This document shows, piece after piece, positions 20,759 through 31,700 of a stretch of 64,000 bases of DNA. The stretch's first letter is position 1. Each line of letters opens with the position of its first letter. The notes under the pieces were generated by a model, which worked only from the letters and a program-made list of their open reading frames with translations, was not told where the DNA came from and ran no database searches. The DNA comes from Meconema thalassinum. Lineage: Eukaryota; Arthropoda; Insecta; Orthoptera; Tettigoniidae. Made by a program: the position numbers and the translations under genes. Location of the stretch: positions 530,180,861-530,244,860 of the forward strand of contig OX336390.1 in assembly GCA_946902985.2 (NCBI GenBank), given 5' to 3'.

Positions 20759-23298
20759 TTATGCAAGAAATGCCCTTACTGTAGCAGATACTGCTTTTCT
20801 GCATATAGCACAAGTGTTGAGTTCTAATACACACTTGACACAGGCTATCATGTGTCCACAAGGCAAAAATACAACACCTAGTTCATATTGATAACAAATT
20901 TTACATAATTGTTGGTCACACTTTTGTATCTGTTCGTGGGACAAGTCTTTTCTTTCAGCCTTATGTATTTGCTCTGCGTGTTCTAACTCTAAAGGCACTT
21001 TTATGTCTTGTGCTGCAATCACGTTTTCTTTACGAATAGTGTTCACAAATTCCTGACCTTTAAGCAACACCATGTATTTACAGTTTGGTAACCAACGAGC
21101 GTGTTGCACAAAAGGGTCATCAGTCATTTGCCAATCCTTTAAAGCAAATCCACAATAAAAACATATTGTTTTATCGCCTTCACCAGTATAAAACAAGTAG
21201 TTCCGTGAAGAACTATACAGCCTATTTTCATATATCCTACATATGTTAATTGCCACTATCAACATACACAATTTCAGTTTGATTGCTGTAATAGATTCGT
21301 AGATATTGAGAACCGACTAAATATTTCGGATGGTCGCCATGTTGGATTTTATATATGTAGGTCCTAGAGTTTACTGTTACATGCAGATTATTGTGAACGT
21401 GTAGTATTCAAACTTCAATCGCATAATTAAGACACAAGAAAAAACAAGGAGATTTTAAAAAAAATCACAGCTACCATCTTGAGGTTATGGAAACAATTGA
21501 AATACATTAGATGCCAGTGGATTAACATTCGGATAAAGATTTACTGTACCAAGTTTCACTGCACGCGGATGGTTCAATTGCGAAAAACATCCATGTGAAT
21601 ATTTATAATTCGCGTCACCGCCATGTTGGATTTGTGATCACCAGGTTATTTAAAGTCATATAGGTGAACTTAAGTTCATAGCCCCTATGAACATTAAAAA
21701 ATGCAGTTTGATTGCTAAAATAGATTCGTAGATATTCAGTATCGTCTAAATATTTCGGATGGTCGCCATATTGGATTGTTAAATGTATAGGCCATAGAGT
21801 CATGTACCATTAAAGGAAAATTATTGCGTAGGTTCATTATTCAAACTTTCACTTCGATCGCATGACTACATCACAAGAAATAAAAACTTAATTTTAAAAT
21901 TCGCACTGCCGCCATCTTGAGGTTATGTAAACAATTGAACTAAATTAGATACCAGTGGATTACAATGTGTATAAATATTTCCTGTACCAGGTTTCAGTGC
22001 GCCTGGAACATTAAATCGCGAGAAAGGTCTATTTAAAATGTTCAAATTCGCTTGGCCGCCATGTTCGTTTTGTAGTTAACCGGTTTTTGAAAATCTTATA
22101 GCTGGAACTCCAGTGGTGCCCTTTATCTCCGTACAAAATTTTAGGGAGATACCGCTAATAGTTTCAGAGATATAGAATGCCGGTGAAATATTTCGCACAT
22201 CCGCCATCTTGTGATTATGTAAACAATTGAACGAAGTTAGATGTCGGTGCATTACAATGTATATAAACATATACTGTACCAAGTTTCATTGCGTTTGGTT
22301 GGTCAAATCGCGAGAAACGTCTATTTAAAAGTCGCAAATTCGCTTGGCCGCCATGTTAGTTTTGTAGTTACCAGGTTTTCAAAAGTCACATAAGTGAACT
22401 TATAGTAGTTCCCTCTATCACCATAGAAAATGTCAGGGTAATATCGGTAATAGTTTCGAGGATATTGAATGCTGGTGAAATATTTCGCACAGCCGCCATG
22501 TTGGATTGGTAAGCCGAAACAAAATTTGAAGGGCACGGTCGAGGTCGCCGGGAATAGTGCTATGAACATTCCGAGTTTGATTGAAATCGCTCGTGCCGTT
22601 TAGACTTTATTAGGGGGGGACACACACACGAATAACACAGACACACACGCACACACACACGGACAAAAGGTGATCTCATAAGCCTATTTAATCAAAATTG
22701 AAAATAGGCTAAAAATCCAGCTTCATTTAGCTGTTTGGTAAGGTGTTTTAATATTAATGGCCAAACATTTTTATAAGATTCTAAACGTTTTACAACAGAG
22801 CTGTACTCTGGGTGTGCTAGTGATTTAGTCTTGCAAACTCCCAATTTTTCAAATGTACACGCCAATTCAACACTGTCTATGGCATATGGACCACATATAT
22901 CGACACTACCGTTGTTGACTGGTAATACATCATTATTATTATTTATTTGTGATTCAGCAACGTAAGTAGCGGCCAATGGTCTTGTGGTTCGGTAAAATGA
23001 ATACACAGGTAGGTTACCCACTTGTTTTCCAAGCATGTAAGGACAACAAGGAGACCATCGCAAATGGTCTCTAAAGGGATCATCCCCTTCTTCCCAGTGT
23101 GAAAGTTCAATACGACAAAACACACAGCGCACCACATCTTCTCGGTTCAAGTAAAAAAACGGCTTTTGCAAGTTCATGTGTCGGCAAAAAGCCTACAGGC
23201 CAGGATTCAAATGTTAACCATCGATCATGTTCTGATTTTAAATTTAACCCACGTGGTAAACCAACTTGCTCACTTGTTGTATTTGGTACTAACGCCAT
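20759..23298 (-). pseudogene. Inhibitor of apoptosis, BIR-BIR-RING, right-arm copy, split by a HINE
   Basis: Start at 23296-23298. BIR1 is at about 23010-23150 (RCVFCRIELSHW, FRDHLRWSPCCPYM). The gene is then cut by the HINE at 21194-22713. BIR2 (ICFYCGFALKDW, FVQHARWLPNCKYM) and the RING (LCKICY, LPCGHMIACVKC, CAICRKAVSA) lie at 20759-21193. The nonsense codon of the left copy is absent here (TGG). Upstream of BIR1 the T run has lost a further base beside it, so the N-terminal 45 codons are out of frame with BIR1. This copy could at most make a BIR2-RING fragment fused to HINE-derived residues. Confidence 0.88.
21194..22713 (+). mobile_element. HINE type A, copy 1, inserted in the right-arm IAP gene
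   Basis: Starts CAAGTAGTTCCGTGAAGAAC (hairpin TAGTTC/GAACTA), then AGCCTATTTTC. It ends with a stem-loop whose 3' arm is GAAAATAGGCT, followed by AAAA. A CA-rich tract lies inside the right end. The body is several related blocks of about 240 bp, each with CGCACAGCCGCCAT and AAATCGCGAGAAA-type words. The left palindrome arm near 14081-14092 is the empty site: insertion was into an A/T homopolymer with no clear duplication, as expected for Helentrons. Confidence 0.75.
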
Positions 23299-23374
23299 GT
23301 GTTATAATAAAACTTTTTCTTATTGTAAGTTATTAACGTTGCACAGAGTACTTTAAAGCACAATGTATGCTTGT

Positions 23375-25883
23375 TCACTGTCTGTTCATTACGTTAATGG
23401 CGCATGACGACACCTAAAAGCAAACAAAATAACCCATCACTCAATCAATCAATCAATCAATCAATACTTGTAAATAAAACGTTAACATTAATTGGCATTA
23501 ATAAATCAAAACATCATTAAAAATAAACTGTATGCTGGCACTAACAGTAACCCATGTACTTATTTTTTTTATAAAGCTACAGTCATTTACATCTCCCCTT
23601 TAACCAATATATAAACAAAAATGAATGTCATGTCATTTTGTTCACATTATCATGTTCAAAACTGTGGATATTCGTTGAGTCCATAGCGAACCACCCATAA
23701 ATTAAATTATTTTTTTATTTTTAGAAAATCTAACATGGCCTTGTACTTTTCCCAGTCAACAACAACAACAACAACATAGCCATTCATCAAGAAAGCAATC
23801 ATTGTCCCAGTCTGTCTGTTAGGTAGTCAGCCCGAAGGCTGATTGGATCCTCAAAAAGCACCGCCGTTACATTATGTGAGTAGATACCCACAAAAACCCA
23901 AGGCAGCGCTATTTTGAGGCGTTCTAGGCAAGAAGAGGAGTGAGGTAGTTTGTCATTGCTTTCCTCACTGAGTCAGAACAGTAGTCCTAACCCTATGAGT
24001 TGAACCTTTCACAGCATTCTCAGGCACTGACTGTGCCCCGAATGCCATTACTAAGCACCACCCATACCTCAGTAGCTTCCATATAATCACAGCCATGAGT
24101 GAGACTGAGACATCGGTGAAAAGCCACCTTTTACTCTAGCCTGTGCCAACTGACAAATGCAAATGTACTGTATTCATCAAGAGATGGCAAACAGTCATGT
24201 ACAGGTAATGAATTTTTTTTTGTCTACGAGTTTCAGTAGTGGCAAAATGGAATAGCATTTTTAAGTTAGACTTACCTGAGTTTTAAACAGTTCACTCTTT
24301 GGCAGTGGTTTGGCTTTAGTGCGTTTCGGTTTTTTTTCAGCAACTGCTACGGCGGTAAGGCTTTTCTTTCCAAGTTTCTAAATATAAATAAAATAAACCG
24401 CTATAAATACCTAAATTCAGGTTAATACATGCATTTCATAAAATAAAACATAAAACAAAACAAGTAGTTCCGTGAAGAACTATACAGCCTATTTTCATAT
24501 ATCCAGCTCATGTTAATTGTCTCTATCAACATACAAAATTTCAGTTTAATTGTTGAAACAGATTCGTAGATATTGAGAACCGTTTAAATATTTCAGATGG
24601 TCGCCAGGTTGGATTTTTATTTTTGTACTATTACATTAAGATTATTGTGTACGTGTGGTATTCAAACTTCAATCGCATGATTAGAACACAAGAAGTAAAA
24701 ACAAGATTTTAAAAGTACGCACACCAGCCATCTTGTGATTACGCAAACAATTGAAATAAATTAGATGCCACTGGATTAACATTTGTATAAGCATTTAACG
24801 TGCAACGTTTCACGGCACTCGGATAGTTAATTCGCGAGAAACGTCCATTTAAATATTTATACTTCGCGTCGCCGCCATGTTGGATTTGTGCTCACCAGGT
24901 TACTGAAAGTCCTATAGGTGAACATATGTTCATAGTCTCTATGAACATAACAAAATTCAGTTTGGTTGCTGTAAAAGATTCATAGATATTGAGAACCGTC
25001 TAAATATTTCGGAAGATCGCCATTTAGGACTGTTATATGCATAGGCCATAGAGTTATGTACCATTCAGTACAATTATTGCCCAGCTTCATTATTCAAACT
25101 TTCACTTCGATCGCATGATTACGACACAAGAAATAAAATCTTAATTTTAAAATTTCGTACAGCCGCCATCTTGAGGTTATGTAAACAATTGAATTAAATT
25201 AGATGGCTGTGCATTACAATCTGGAAAATCATTTACTGTACCACATTTCACTGCGCTCAGAGAGTTAAATCACAAGAAAAGTCTATTAAAATATTTCAAA
25301 TTCGCTTGGTCGCCATGTTCGTTTTGTACTTTAGAGATTTATGAAATATACATAGGTAAACTTGTATCAGTACCCTTTATCACCGTACAAAATTGCGTGG
25401 TGATATCTGTAATAGTTTCGGAGATATAGAATGTCAGTGAAATATTTCGCACAGCCGCCATTTTGAGGTTATGTAAACAATTGAACTAAATTAGACTCCA
25501 GTGCATTACAATGTGTATAAACATTTGCTGTACCAAGTTTCATTACGTTTGGATAGTTAAATCGTGAGAAAAGTCTATTTAAAAGTCTCAATTTCGCTTG
25601 ACCGCCATGTTGGTTTTTAGTAACCAGGTTTTCGAAAATCTCATAGGTGAACTTCTAGTAGTACCCTTTATCACCGTACACAATTTCAGGGCGATATCGG
25701 TAATAGTTTCGGAGATATTGAATGCTAGTGAAATATTTCGCACAGCCGCAATGTTGGATTGGTGAGACGTAACAAAATTTGAAGGGCACGGTCGAGGTTG
25801 CCGGGAATAGTGCTATGAACTTACCCAGTTTCATTGAAATCGCTCCAGCCGTTTAGATTTTATTAGGGGACACACACACACAC

Positions 25884-25916
<33 letters not shown>

Positions 25917-26106
25917 ACACACACACGGACAAAAGGTGATTTCATAAGCCTATTTTTTCAAAATTGAAAATAGGCTAAAAATGAAACAAGTTAGTTTAAA
26001 AAAGTCATCTCACCTTTACTTGCAGTGGCTTGTTCCTGTTTCCTTCTAGTGAGTTCAAAAGTGCAATGGTTTCTTCTCTCTCAAACATGTAAGGTATACC
26101 GGTTAT
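23375..26106 (-). CDS. Small three-exon gene, right-arm copy, open frame
   Basis: Exons read on the minus strand: 26014-26106 (93 bp), 24276-24377 (102 bp) and 23375-23413 (39 bp, ending TGA), with GT donors and AG acceptors at each border. All three are multiples of three and stay open. The first exon encodes ITGIPYMFEREETIALLSSL; the second is Lys/Pro/Ala-rich and basic (KKPKRTKAKPLPKSEL); the third ends VMNRQ. A HINE sits in the first intron and a 384-bp repeat in the second, so the coding exons are untouched. An upstream exon with the start codon may exist beyond 26106. Family not recognised; the basic middle could bind nucleic acid. Confidence 0.5.
23812..24195. mobile_element. 384-bp dispersed repeat inserted in right arm
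   Basis: Absent from the left arm. Flanked by CAGT at 23808-23811 and 24192-24195. The core from GTCAGCCCGAAGGCTG to ATTCATCAAGAGA matches 45028-45388 almost completely. I see no pol III boxes or ORF, so the class is unknown (SINE-like or MITE-like). Confidence 0.7.
24461..25980 (+). mobile_element. HINE type A, copy 2, in an intron of the right arm
   Basis: Same termini as copy 1 (CAAGTAGTTCCGTGAAGAAC start; GCCTATTTTTTC...GAAAATAGGCTAAAA end). Same internal blocks, with a CA/CG dinucleotide tract at about 25867-25926. The left-arm empty site is the A/T run near 12731. It lies in the first intron of the small three-exon gene. Confidence 0.75.
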
Positions 26107-26954
26107 CTGCAAACAAATAAATAAATAAATAAATAAATAAAATCATTAATTACCTAATCAATAAATAATTGCTTGTAAATATATATAAATCAATAAATGT
26201 ATAAATGAATAAATATATAAATAAATACCTACCCCACAACAAGGTTAAGTATTTTCCACCAACACCAAAACTGTTAAACAAGACCAGGGGTTTCACGCAA
26301 CGCAATGTGTTCAAAGGCTAAGTGAGAGAGGAAATTATAACGACATGTCTTTATATATGTTACATTGCATGTATAATCATTTTTTCCCACGCTTTGAACA
26401 TCCTGTTATCGGACACGTGGACAGCTAACACCCAAAGTGAACACCTGTGCCGGATCAAATTTCACATGAACTTGCATTTTGTCACGTACGAAGCAAAGAG
26501 GATGTAACTTGTTTAGCGTGCATGTCATCTCACACGTGTATGCATGCATTTCGCTCTTCCCTGCCACCACGATGGTCAGATTATTTCACCTTCAAGTGTC
26601 CTCTGCGTCTTTGTCATTTTCCATTGCACCTGTTGTCAAGTCAGATCAGCGCATTCCAATAAGCTCAAATGACATTCACCTCCTGCTCCTCTGCAAGTTT
26701 GCTTTCTGTACTCGCTTCGACCAACATAGAACCAAGTTCTCATCACCGTTTACACGTTAAATATCATCTTCGGGGTAATGTATCAGAAAAAACGCACCCT
26801 CGCTCTGTCATAAACCGACCTGTCGAAATAGCGATTGATCTATTGAGCTCAGCCACCGTGGTCAGCGACAGGTTCGTTGAAACACACACATCCAACAGTA
26901 CCGTCTCTCTCAACCACCACGCTTCCTGAACATTATAAACAGGTATCGGTAAAG

Positions 26955-27680
26955 ATTTTTTTCAACATGTATGGCGTTAGGCCCTTTGTCAAAATGTCAA
27001 ACATAGTTTCTAAAAGGGGGCGTGATCCCGAGTCCAAGGACACCTCGTACACGTCTCTAGCGTTATGGGTTTGCGAGATAAAGCAAAAAGTGTAAAATCA
27101 TGGTTTTACCTCAACATGGTTTTTCATTCCTGCTCATCACGAACATCCTAGGCAAGAGGGCAACGCTGTGAAAAAAATGACACCTCGCACTTGTCTCTAG
27201 GCTTATTGGTTCGTGAGTTATCAGCAAAAATCACAAAAAACACTTGTTTACCCCAAAATCGAGTTTCCCATTTTTTTTTTTAAATATAACGAGTGGTCCA
27301 TAGGAAAGAGGACGTCAGCCCGAGTTCTTGGACCCGTCGTACACGCCTCTAGCATGATTGGTTCGCGAGATATAGCAAAAAGTTTAAAATCACGGTTTTA
27401 CCCCAAAACATTCTGTTTCCCTCATTCTCAAAAACTTTAACCTATTACCAAAATAAAGAGGGTTTCGAGACAAGCCATTTGACACGTCATAGGACCAAAT
27501 CCGACCATGCATTCGTGAAATATTGGAGAAAGTCTAAAATCATGGTTTTACCCCCAAAAATCCTGTTTGCCTCATTTTCAAAACGTTAACCTATTACTAA
27601 CATATATAGGGTTTCGAGACAAGCGATTTTACACGTCACACGTCCAAATCCGACCTTGCGTTCGAGAGATATCGGCAAAC
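26955..27680. repeat. Subterminal tandem array, about 150-bp units (right arm)
   Basis: Mirror of 11040-11760: GGTTCGCGAGATAT-type anchors near 27067, 27208, 27358, 27508 and 27660. Unit order and spacing are kept, so the array is older than the separation of the arms. Confidence 0.72.
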
Positions 27681-28576
27681 TTCGTAGGAAAGTAGACGAC
27701 TATCTGGCTCTCTCCTCACCACCAAAACCCCTTATCAATCATGTTTTTCAAAGAGCTCGCCCTCTTACAAAAATCCCAAGTGCGCATGCGTAAAAAACAA
27801 AAACAAAAATGTTAATCCATAGCGGCATCTCGTAATACGTATGCGCAATATGAGCAACCACGTTTAAGTTCATTTTAGCAGCGCACCTTATACATGTCGC
27901 ATTTGAAAAGAGACTTACATTAAAAAAATACAATTTCACCCCCTAGTAGGGGTAGGTTTTATTTAGGGGTTAAATTGAGTGGTCTATTGGAAAGAGGGCG
28001 TCAGCCCGAGTCGAACGACACCTCATTTGTCAACATCCGACCATGGGTTGGTGAGATATTCATAATTTTAAATGTACAGTCGGGTACAAATAAAATGGGT
28101 GCGTTAGAACCCCTACTACCCCCCTACTGAAGATCCTATCTGTTCCCTTTTGTTTTCTACTCTAGCTTCATTATTGTCAGTAATAAAAGAACAAATATGT
28201 GTACTTATAATATAAATTTACATGCAGTGTTCTTCTCTATCTAATTGATATTTGTTTAGACGTGGTTTTCTTATTACGATATCACAATTTCACAAATTGA
28301 AAAGCTATTGCTATTATTTATCATAATTATTTATCACATTTTATGGAGCTAACACCCAAAGTATAAATTAAATATTTCTAGAAAATGGGAAGTGGCAAGG
28401 GGGGAGGAATTCGAAAAGTGCATAAAGTCACTTTGATAAGTTCGTATCATCAAACCTTATTACGGTAATATTAAAGGCCTGCAGTTAGGTCAGGTTTTGA
28501 AAAGATAGTGAGGGGGCCCCATTTCAACTTCTTGCCCCGGGGCCCCTTAAGGTCTAGCTACGCCACTGGTTTTCCC

Positions 28577-28777
28577 CCTCTGCTTGGTCAGCGTTTCCTC
28601 ACCGTCGCTGCTCCAGATAGTGTGTTTATGTATGTATTATGTAAGCGCGGCTGTCAGCAATATTGCTGGGCCTGCTTGTGTTGCGGAAGTATGTGAGGCT
28701 TATGGCATGCCTATGAGGGTGGTCTTGGTGAAAAGATGAAGGGGTGTGTCTTAGGGGTACTGCCCCTGGGCTGTACA
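28577..28777. repeat. LTR copy 1, inner portion
   Basis: Continues the LTR broken at 6213. Matches 37660-37859 with about six differences and ends GGGCTGTACA. Confidence 0.85.
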
Positions 28778-31700
28778 AGGCCTCCTCGGCCTTTGTTCGC
28801 GGCCTCGGAAACGGGAAATAGAGTAAACGTGTCGGCGTAGTGATTCTTCTTCTTGTTGTCCCTCTTCTTCTTCTTCGGTGTCGTGTGGATGTGTAGATGT
28901 CGTGCTGTACTTCTGGTGATGTGAGTTTAGCGTGTGCTCAGAGAGGGTGGGTTTTGGGTGTGTACATATACATAGTTGATTTTGATTAACATTATTGTCT
29001 TGATGCTGATGCTGTTAGTAAGAAAACAAAGCAAAGAAAAAAATACATAAGTATGTGCATATTGGTGCCATGCAGGCAAGAAAAAACCATAGTTGGACGG
29101 GTGGTTGTGTCGTCCGCCACTGTGTGGGGAAAAATTGCTCCCTGCATGTACCTAGTGTCTATAAATGTAGGCAAAGTATTGCATAAAAGGTGGAAGAAAA
29201 ATAGAAAAACTGGTGCCCCAGGGTATAAGTTAAAGGTATATATCAGAATGATTTATTGTTGTTGGGATGAAACAGGACACCTTCACAATTGTAACGTTAG
29301 TAGAAAGAAAGGAAAGAAAAACAGTATATTTCGTGTTAAATGGTGTGCCATGTAAGTAAGTATACACTTGTGCGTTGATATTGTGTATATGGCTTGAATT
29401 TACAATTTTGTACAATTATCTTGTAATATAAAATACTAATCTATATACTTATTACTATTCCTTCTCGCTCATGAGCCTGGTACCTTATCTCGCTCACTTT
29501 CACCTGGCCGTTCTCTTGCCTCGCCTCGTACGTACCTTCTCCATTCATTCCTGGCCATTTTCTATTCGGCGCTTTGTTGTGATTTAGTGGCTGTGCCGCT
29601 AATTCCTAGTTATCGTGAATTTTCTTCCGTGGGTGAGAAAATTGCACCTTGGAAGCGAGGGAGAGCGCTTACAAACTCTGCGCTGGCCCTGGCCACCGTA
29701 GGTCGCTCATTATTTAAGCGTTTTCTAATTTTGTTTGCGCCAGTAGCGTTCAGTGTGCCACGAACACTTCGCGTTACTGATGCGTCGCCGTCTCCTTATC
29801 GGCGCGACTGAAATCGCTGAAAAGTGTATATATGTTTGTGTGACATTTAATTTATGTGTTGGTTTTATTTTTGTGTTTGGGGGATTATATACAAGGGGTG
29901 AGCACGTATATGTCTTCTTTTCTCGTAAAGTAAATACATTAGTGCACTTTCATGTGGCATTGTGCCACCGATGTCGCCTCCTTGTTAATCTGGAAAAAAT
30001 ATATAGTGGATTATCGTGATCACATATCAATTACCAAAATACCCTTCATGTCTGCTATGTTGCATGTACATTTCTATATGGCGCCGTCTAAATCTAACTT
30101 ATTCTATGCCGGCTAACACTTAGTTTACCTTACTCTATAATTTGTGCTGATGTGTAGTTGTCCGTCTTCTCAGTGTATCTCAGTGTATAAGTGTATGTGT
30201 TCGTGACGTCACCTTTACCTTAGCATGATCATTCTTGTGCTTTTCTTCTGCGGTTGACTGTATCGTTGGAGCTCTTGCTGAAATACAATACATGATTAAT
30301 AACAATGCCCTTGGCCAAATATTACCAATACGCGCCTATGTCGCGCAGCGCTGTTTTAAGGGTCGGCTTAGATGGTGCCACCGCCCTTGAGACCTCTTCG
30401 GACGTCTCGTGTATTACTGCGATTGGTCAGCCTCGGTTGCTGTACCGTTCATTGTTGGCATGTCATCGGTCTTACCCTAGATGGTGCCGAACGCCCTGTG
30501 TCGCGTACTCATGTCAGTTTCAATTAACCCTATACGGTGTCGGTCTTACCCTATACGGTGCATAACGCCCTGTATTGCGTTCGCATAGTACCATTAATTA
30601 AATCTATATGGTGTCGGTCTTACCTTATACGGTGCCAAGCGCCCTATGATAAGTGAAGTGTGCTTAACCTAGATTATGTTAATTATTGCTATAAAAATAT
30701 ATTTGTATATACATGCCGAAATAGTCCTTAACCTAATGCCGAAATATGTTGTAGCTACTGTTTTGCAACAGTGCTTGGTAAATTTGCTTAAATCTAAGTT
30801 GCCTTTCAAATGCAACTGCCTTACATACTAGAATTTTGATCGGCGCGATCGCCTGAGGCATGTCGCCACCCTCAGGGCATCACACGTGCATATTTTGGAA
30901 ACACCGGTTGCTCCCAAAATTGCCAGGCTAAAAAACCCTTTTACATTTCGCGCCCTTAATGCTAATTGTCGACTTCCCCCTTAATAACTAATGTGTAGTG
31001 TTTAGGCCTGTGTACTGCGTTGCTAGGGAGCAAACGCTTCGCTCGGATATCCTGTTCATTTGTATTTATATATGCTTATGTTGGCATTATTCGCCATTTT
31101 ATATTTATTAATCAGTTGCCCAGGCCGCTGTGAGTGCTCGCCGCATTCCTCATTTACATCTCTGGCCGCTCGATGCGTTACCATTTAGGCACCGGGGACC
31201 CGCTGTCATCCATTTATGTGGGCACGGAACCGAATGACCGCATTCATTCCATACGCATTATTTATCATTCATTGGTTATTATATATCATTTGTTAAATCA
31301 TCTTCACCTCACTGTCCGGAATGAGGACTTGGCGTGCTCCAAGATTGGTCCCGTTGAATCCTGAGGTACTGCTTCACTTCAGACGATTGGAAGACTCGTT
31401 CCCCGCCTTAGGAACGCTACTTATGTTACAAACTAACTAACAGTCTAGTCCAAGTTGGTCGTCTCTAGGTTCGTCTCCTTAGTCTAATACTGAGCTGGCT
31501 AATTCTCCTACTAGATGTCAAGAGTCTCCCCAGCAGGTCTGGCTTTCACGACCACAGTGCATAATGGGTGTAAGTTTCTTCGTCCCAGGGACAGGCTAGG
31601 TCTCTCAGGATTCCGAAGTTTGCCCGCACTGAGTCATCGGCGCTCCGACCTTACGTTCATCTGTCATTAAACTGGGTCAGGATCCATCGCCTCCTTCTCC

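Larger units (their letters stand above)
10589..28129. repeat. 17.5-kb palindrome (giant inverted repeat) carrying gene cargo
   Basis: The left arm 10589-17647 is the reverse complement of the right arm 17683-28129, with a 35-bp unpaired spacer. Arms are about 98% identical by eye. The right arm is longer by about 3.4 kb because of three insertions (21194-22713, 23812-24195, 24461-25980). Outer tips read TAGTATGGGGGTAGTAGGGG on the left and, inverted, CAGTAGGGGGGTAGTAGGGG on the right. I see no target duplication at the tips, so whether it inserted as an element or arose by inverted duplication inside the hAT is open. No transposase, integrase or polymerase ORF lies inside. Confidence 0.92.
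6214..28568 (+). mobile_element. 22.35-kb hAT-superfamily composite transposon
   Basis: The left terminus is CAGGGGCGTAGCTA; the right terminus read inward is CAGTGGCGTAGCTA. These imperfect inverted repeats are typical of hAT elements. The flanks are GTTTCCCC (6206-6213) and GTTTTCCC (28569-28576), an 8-bp target duplication with one mismatch. The matching LTR at 37650-37665 has no insertion and gives the empty site. Inside are a GC-rich 5' leader, a decayed transposase (7372-9700), a Tigger remnant, the 17.5-kb palindrome, and about 440 bp of right-end sequence (28130-28568) with no gene. The length far exceeds the few kb usual for hAT elements. Confidence 0.8.

Noticed and set aside
26322..27440. 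Several 60-93-codon ORFs in the outer right arm and their mirrors at 11283-12397
   Set aside because: They lie over the subterminal array or the 5' region, have no domain, and are not consistently kept in frame between arms.
10589..28129. Palindrome as a foldback or assembly artefact
   Set aside because: The arms differ by about 2%, three transposons are present only in the right arm, and the minisatellites have different lengths. A hairpin read or duplicated contig would give identical arms. Read support still cannot be seen from here.
10589..28129. Polinton/Maverick or adintovirus
   Set aside because: No protein-primed polymerase, integrase, packaging ATPase, protease or capsid ORF was found in either arm, and there is no clear 6-bp duplication at the tips.
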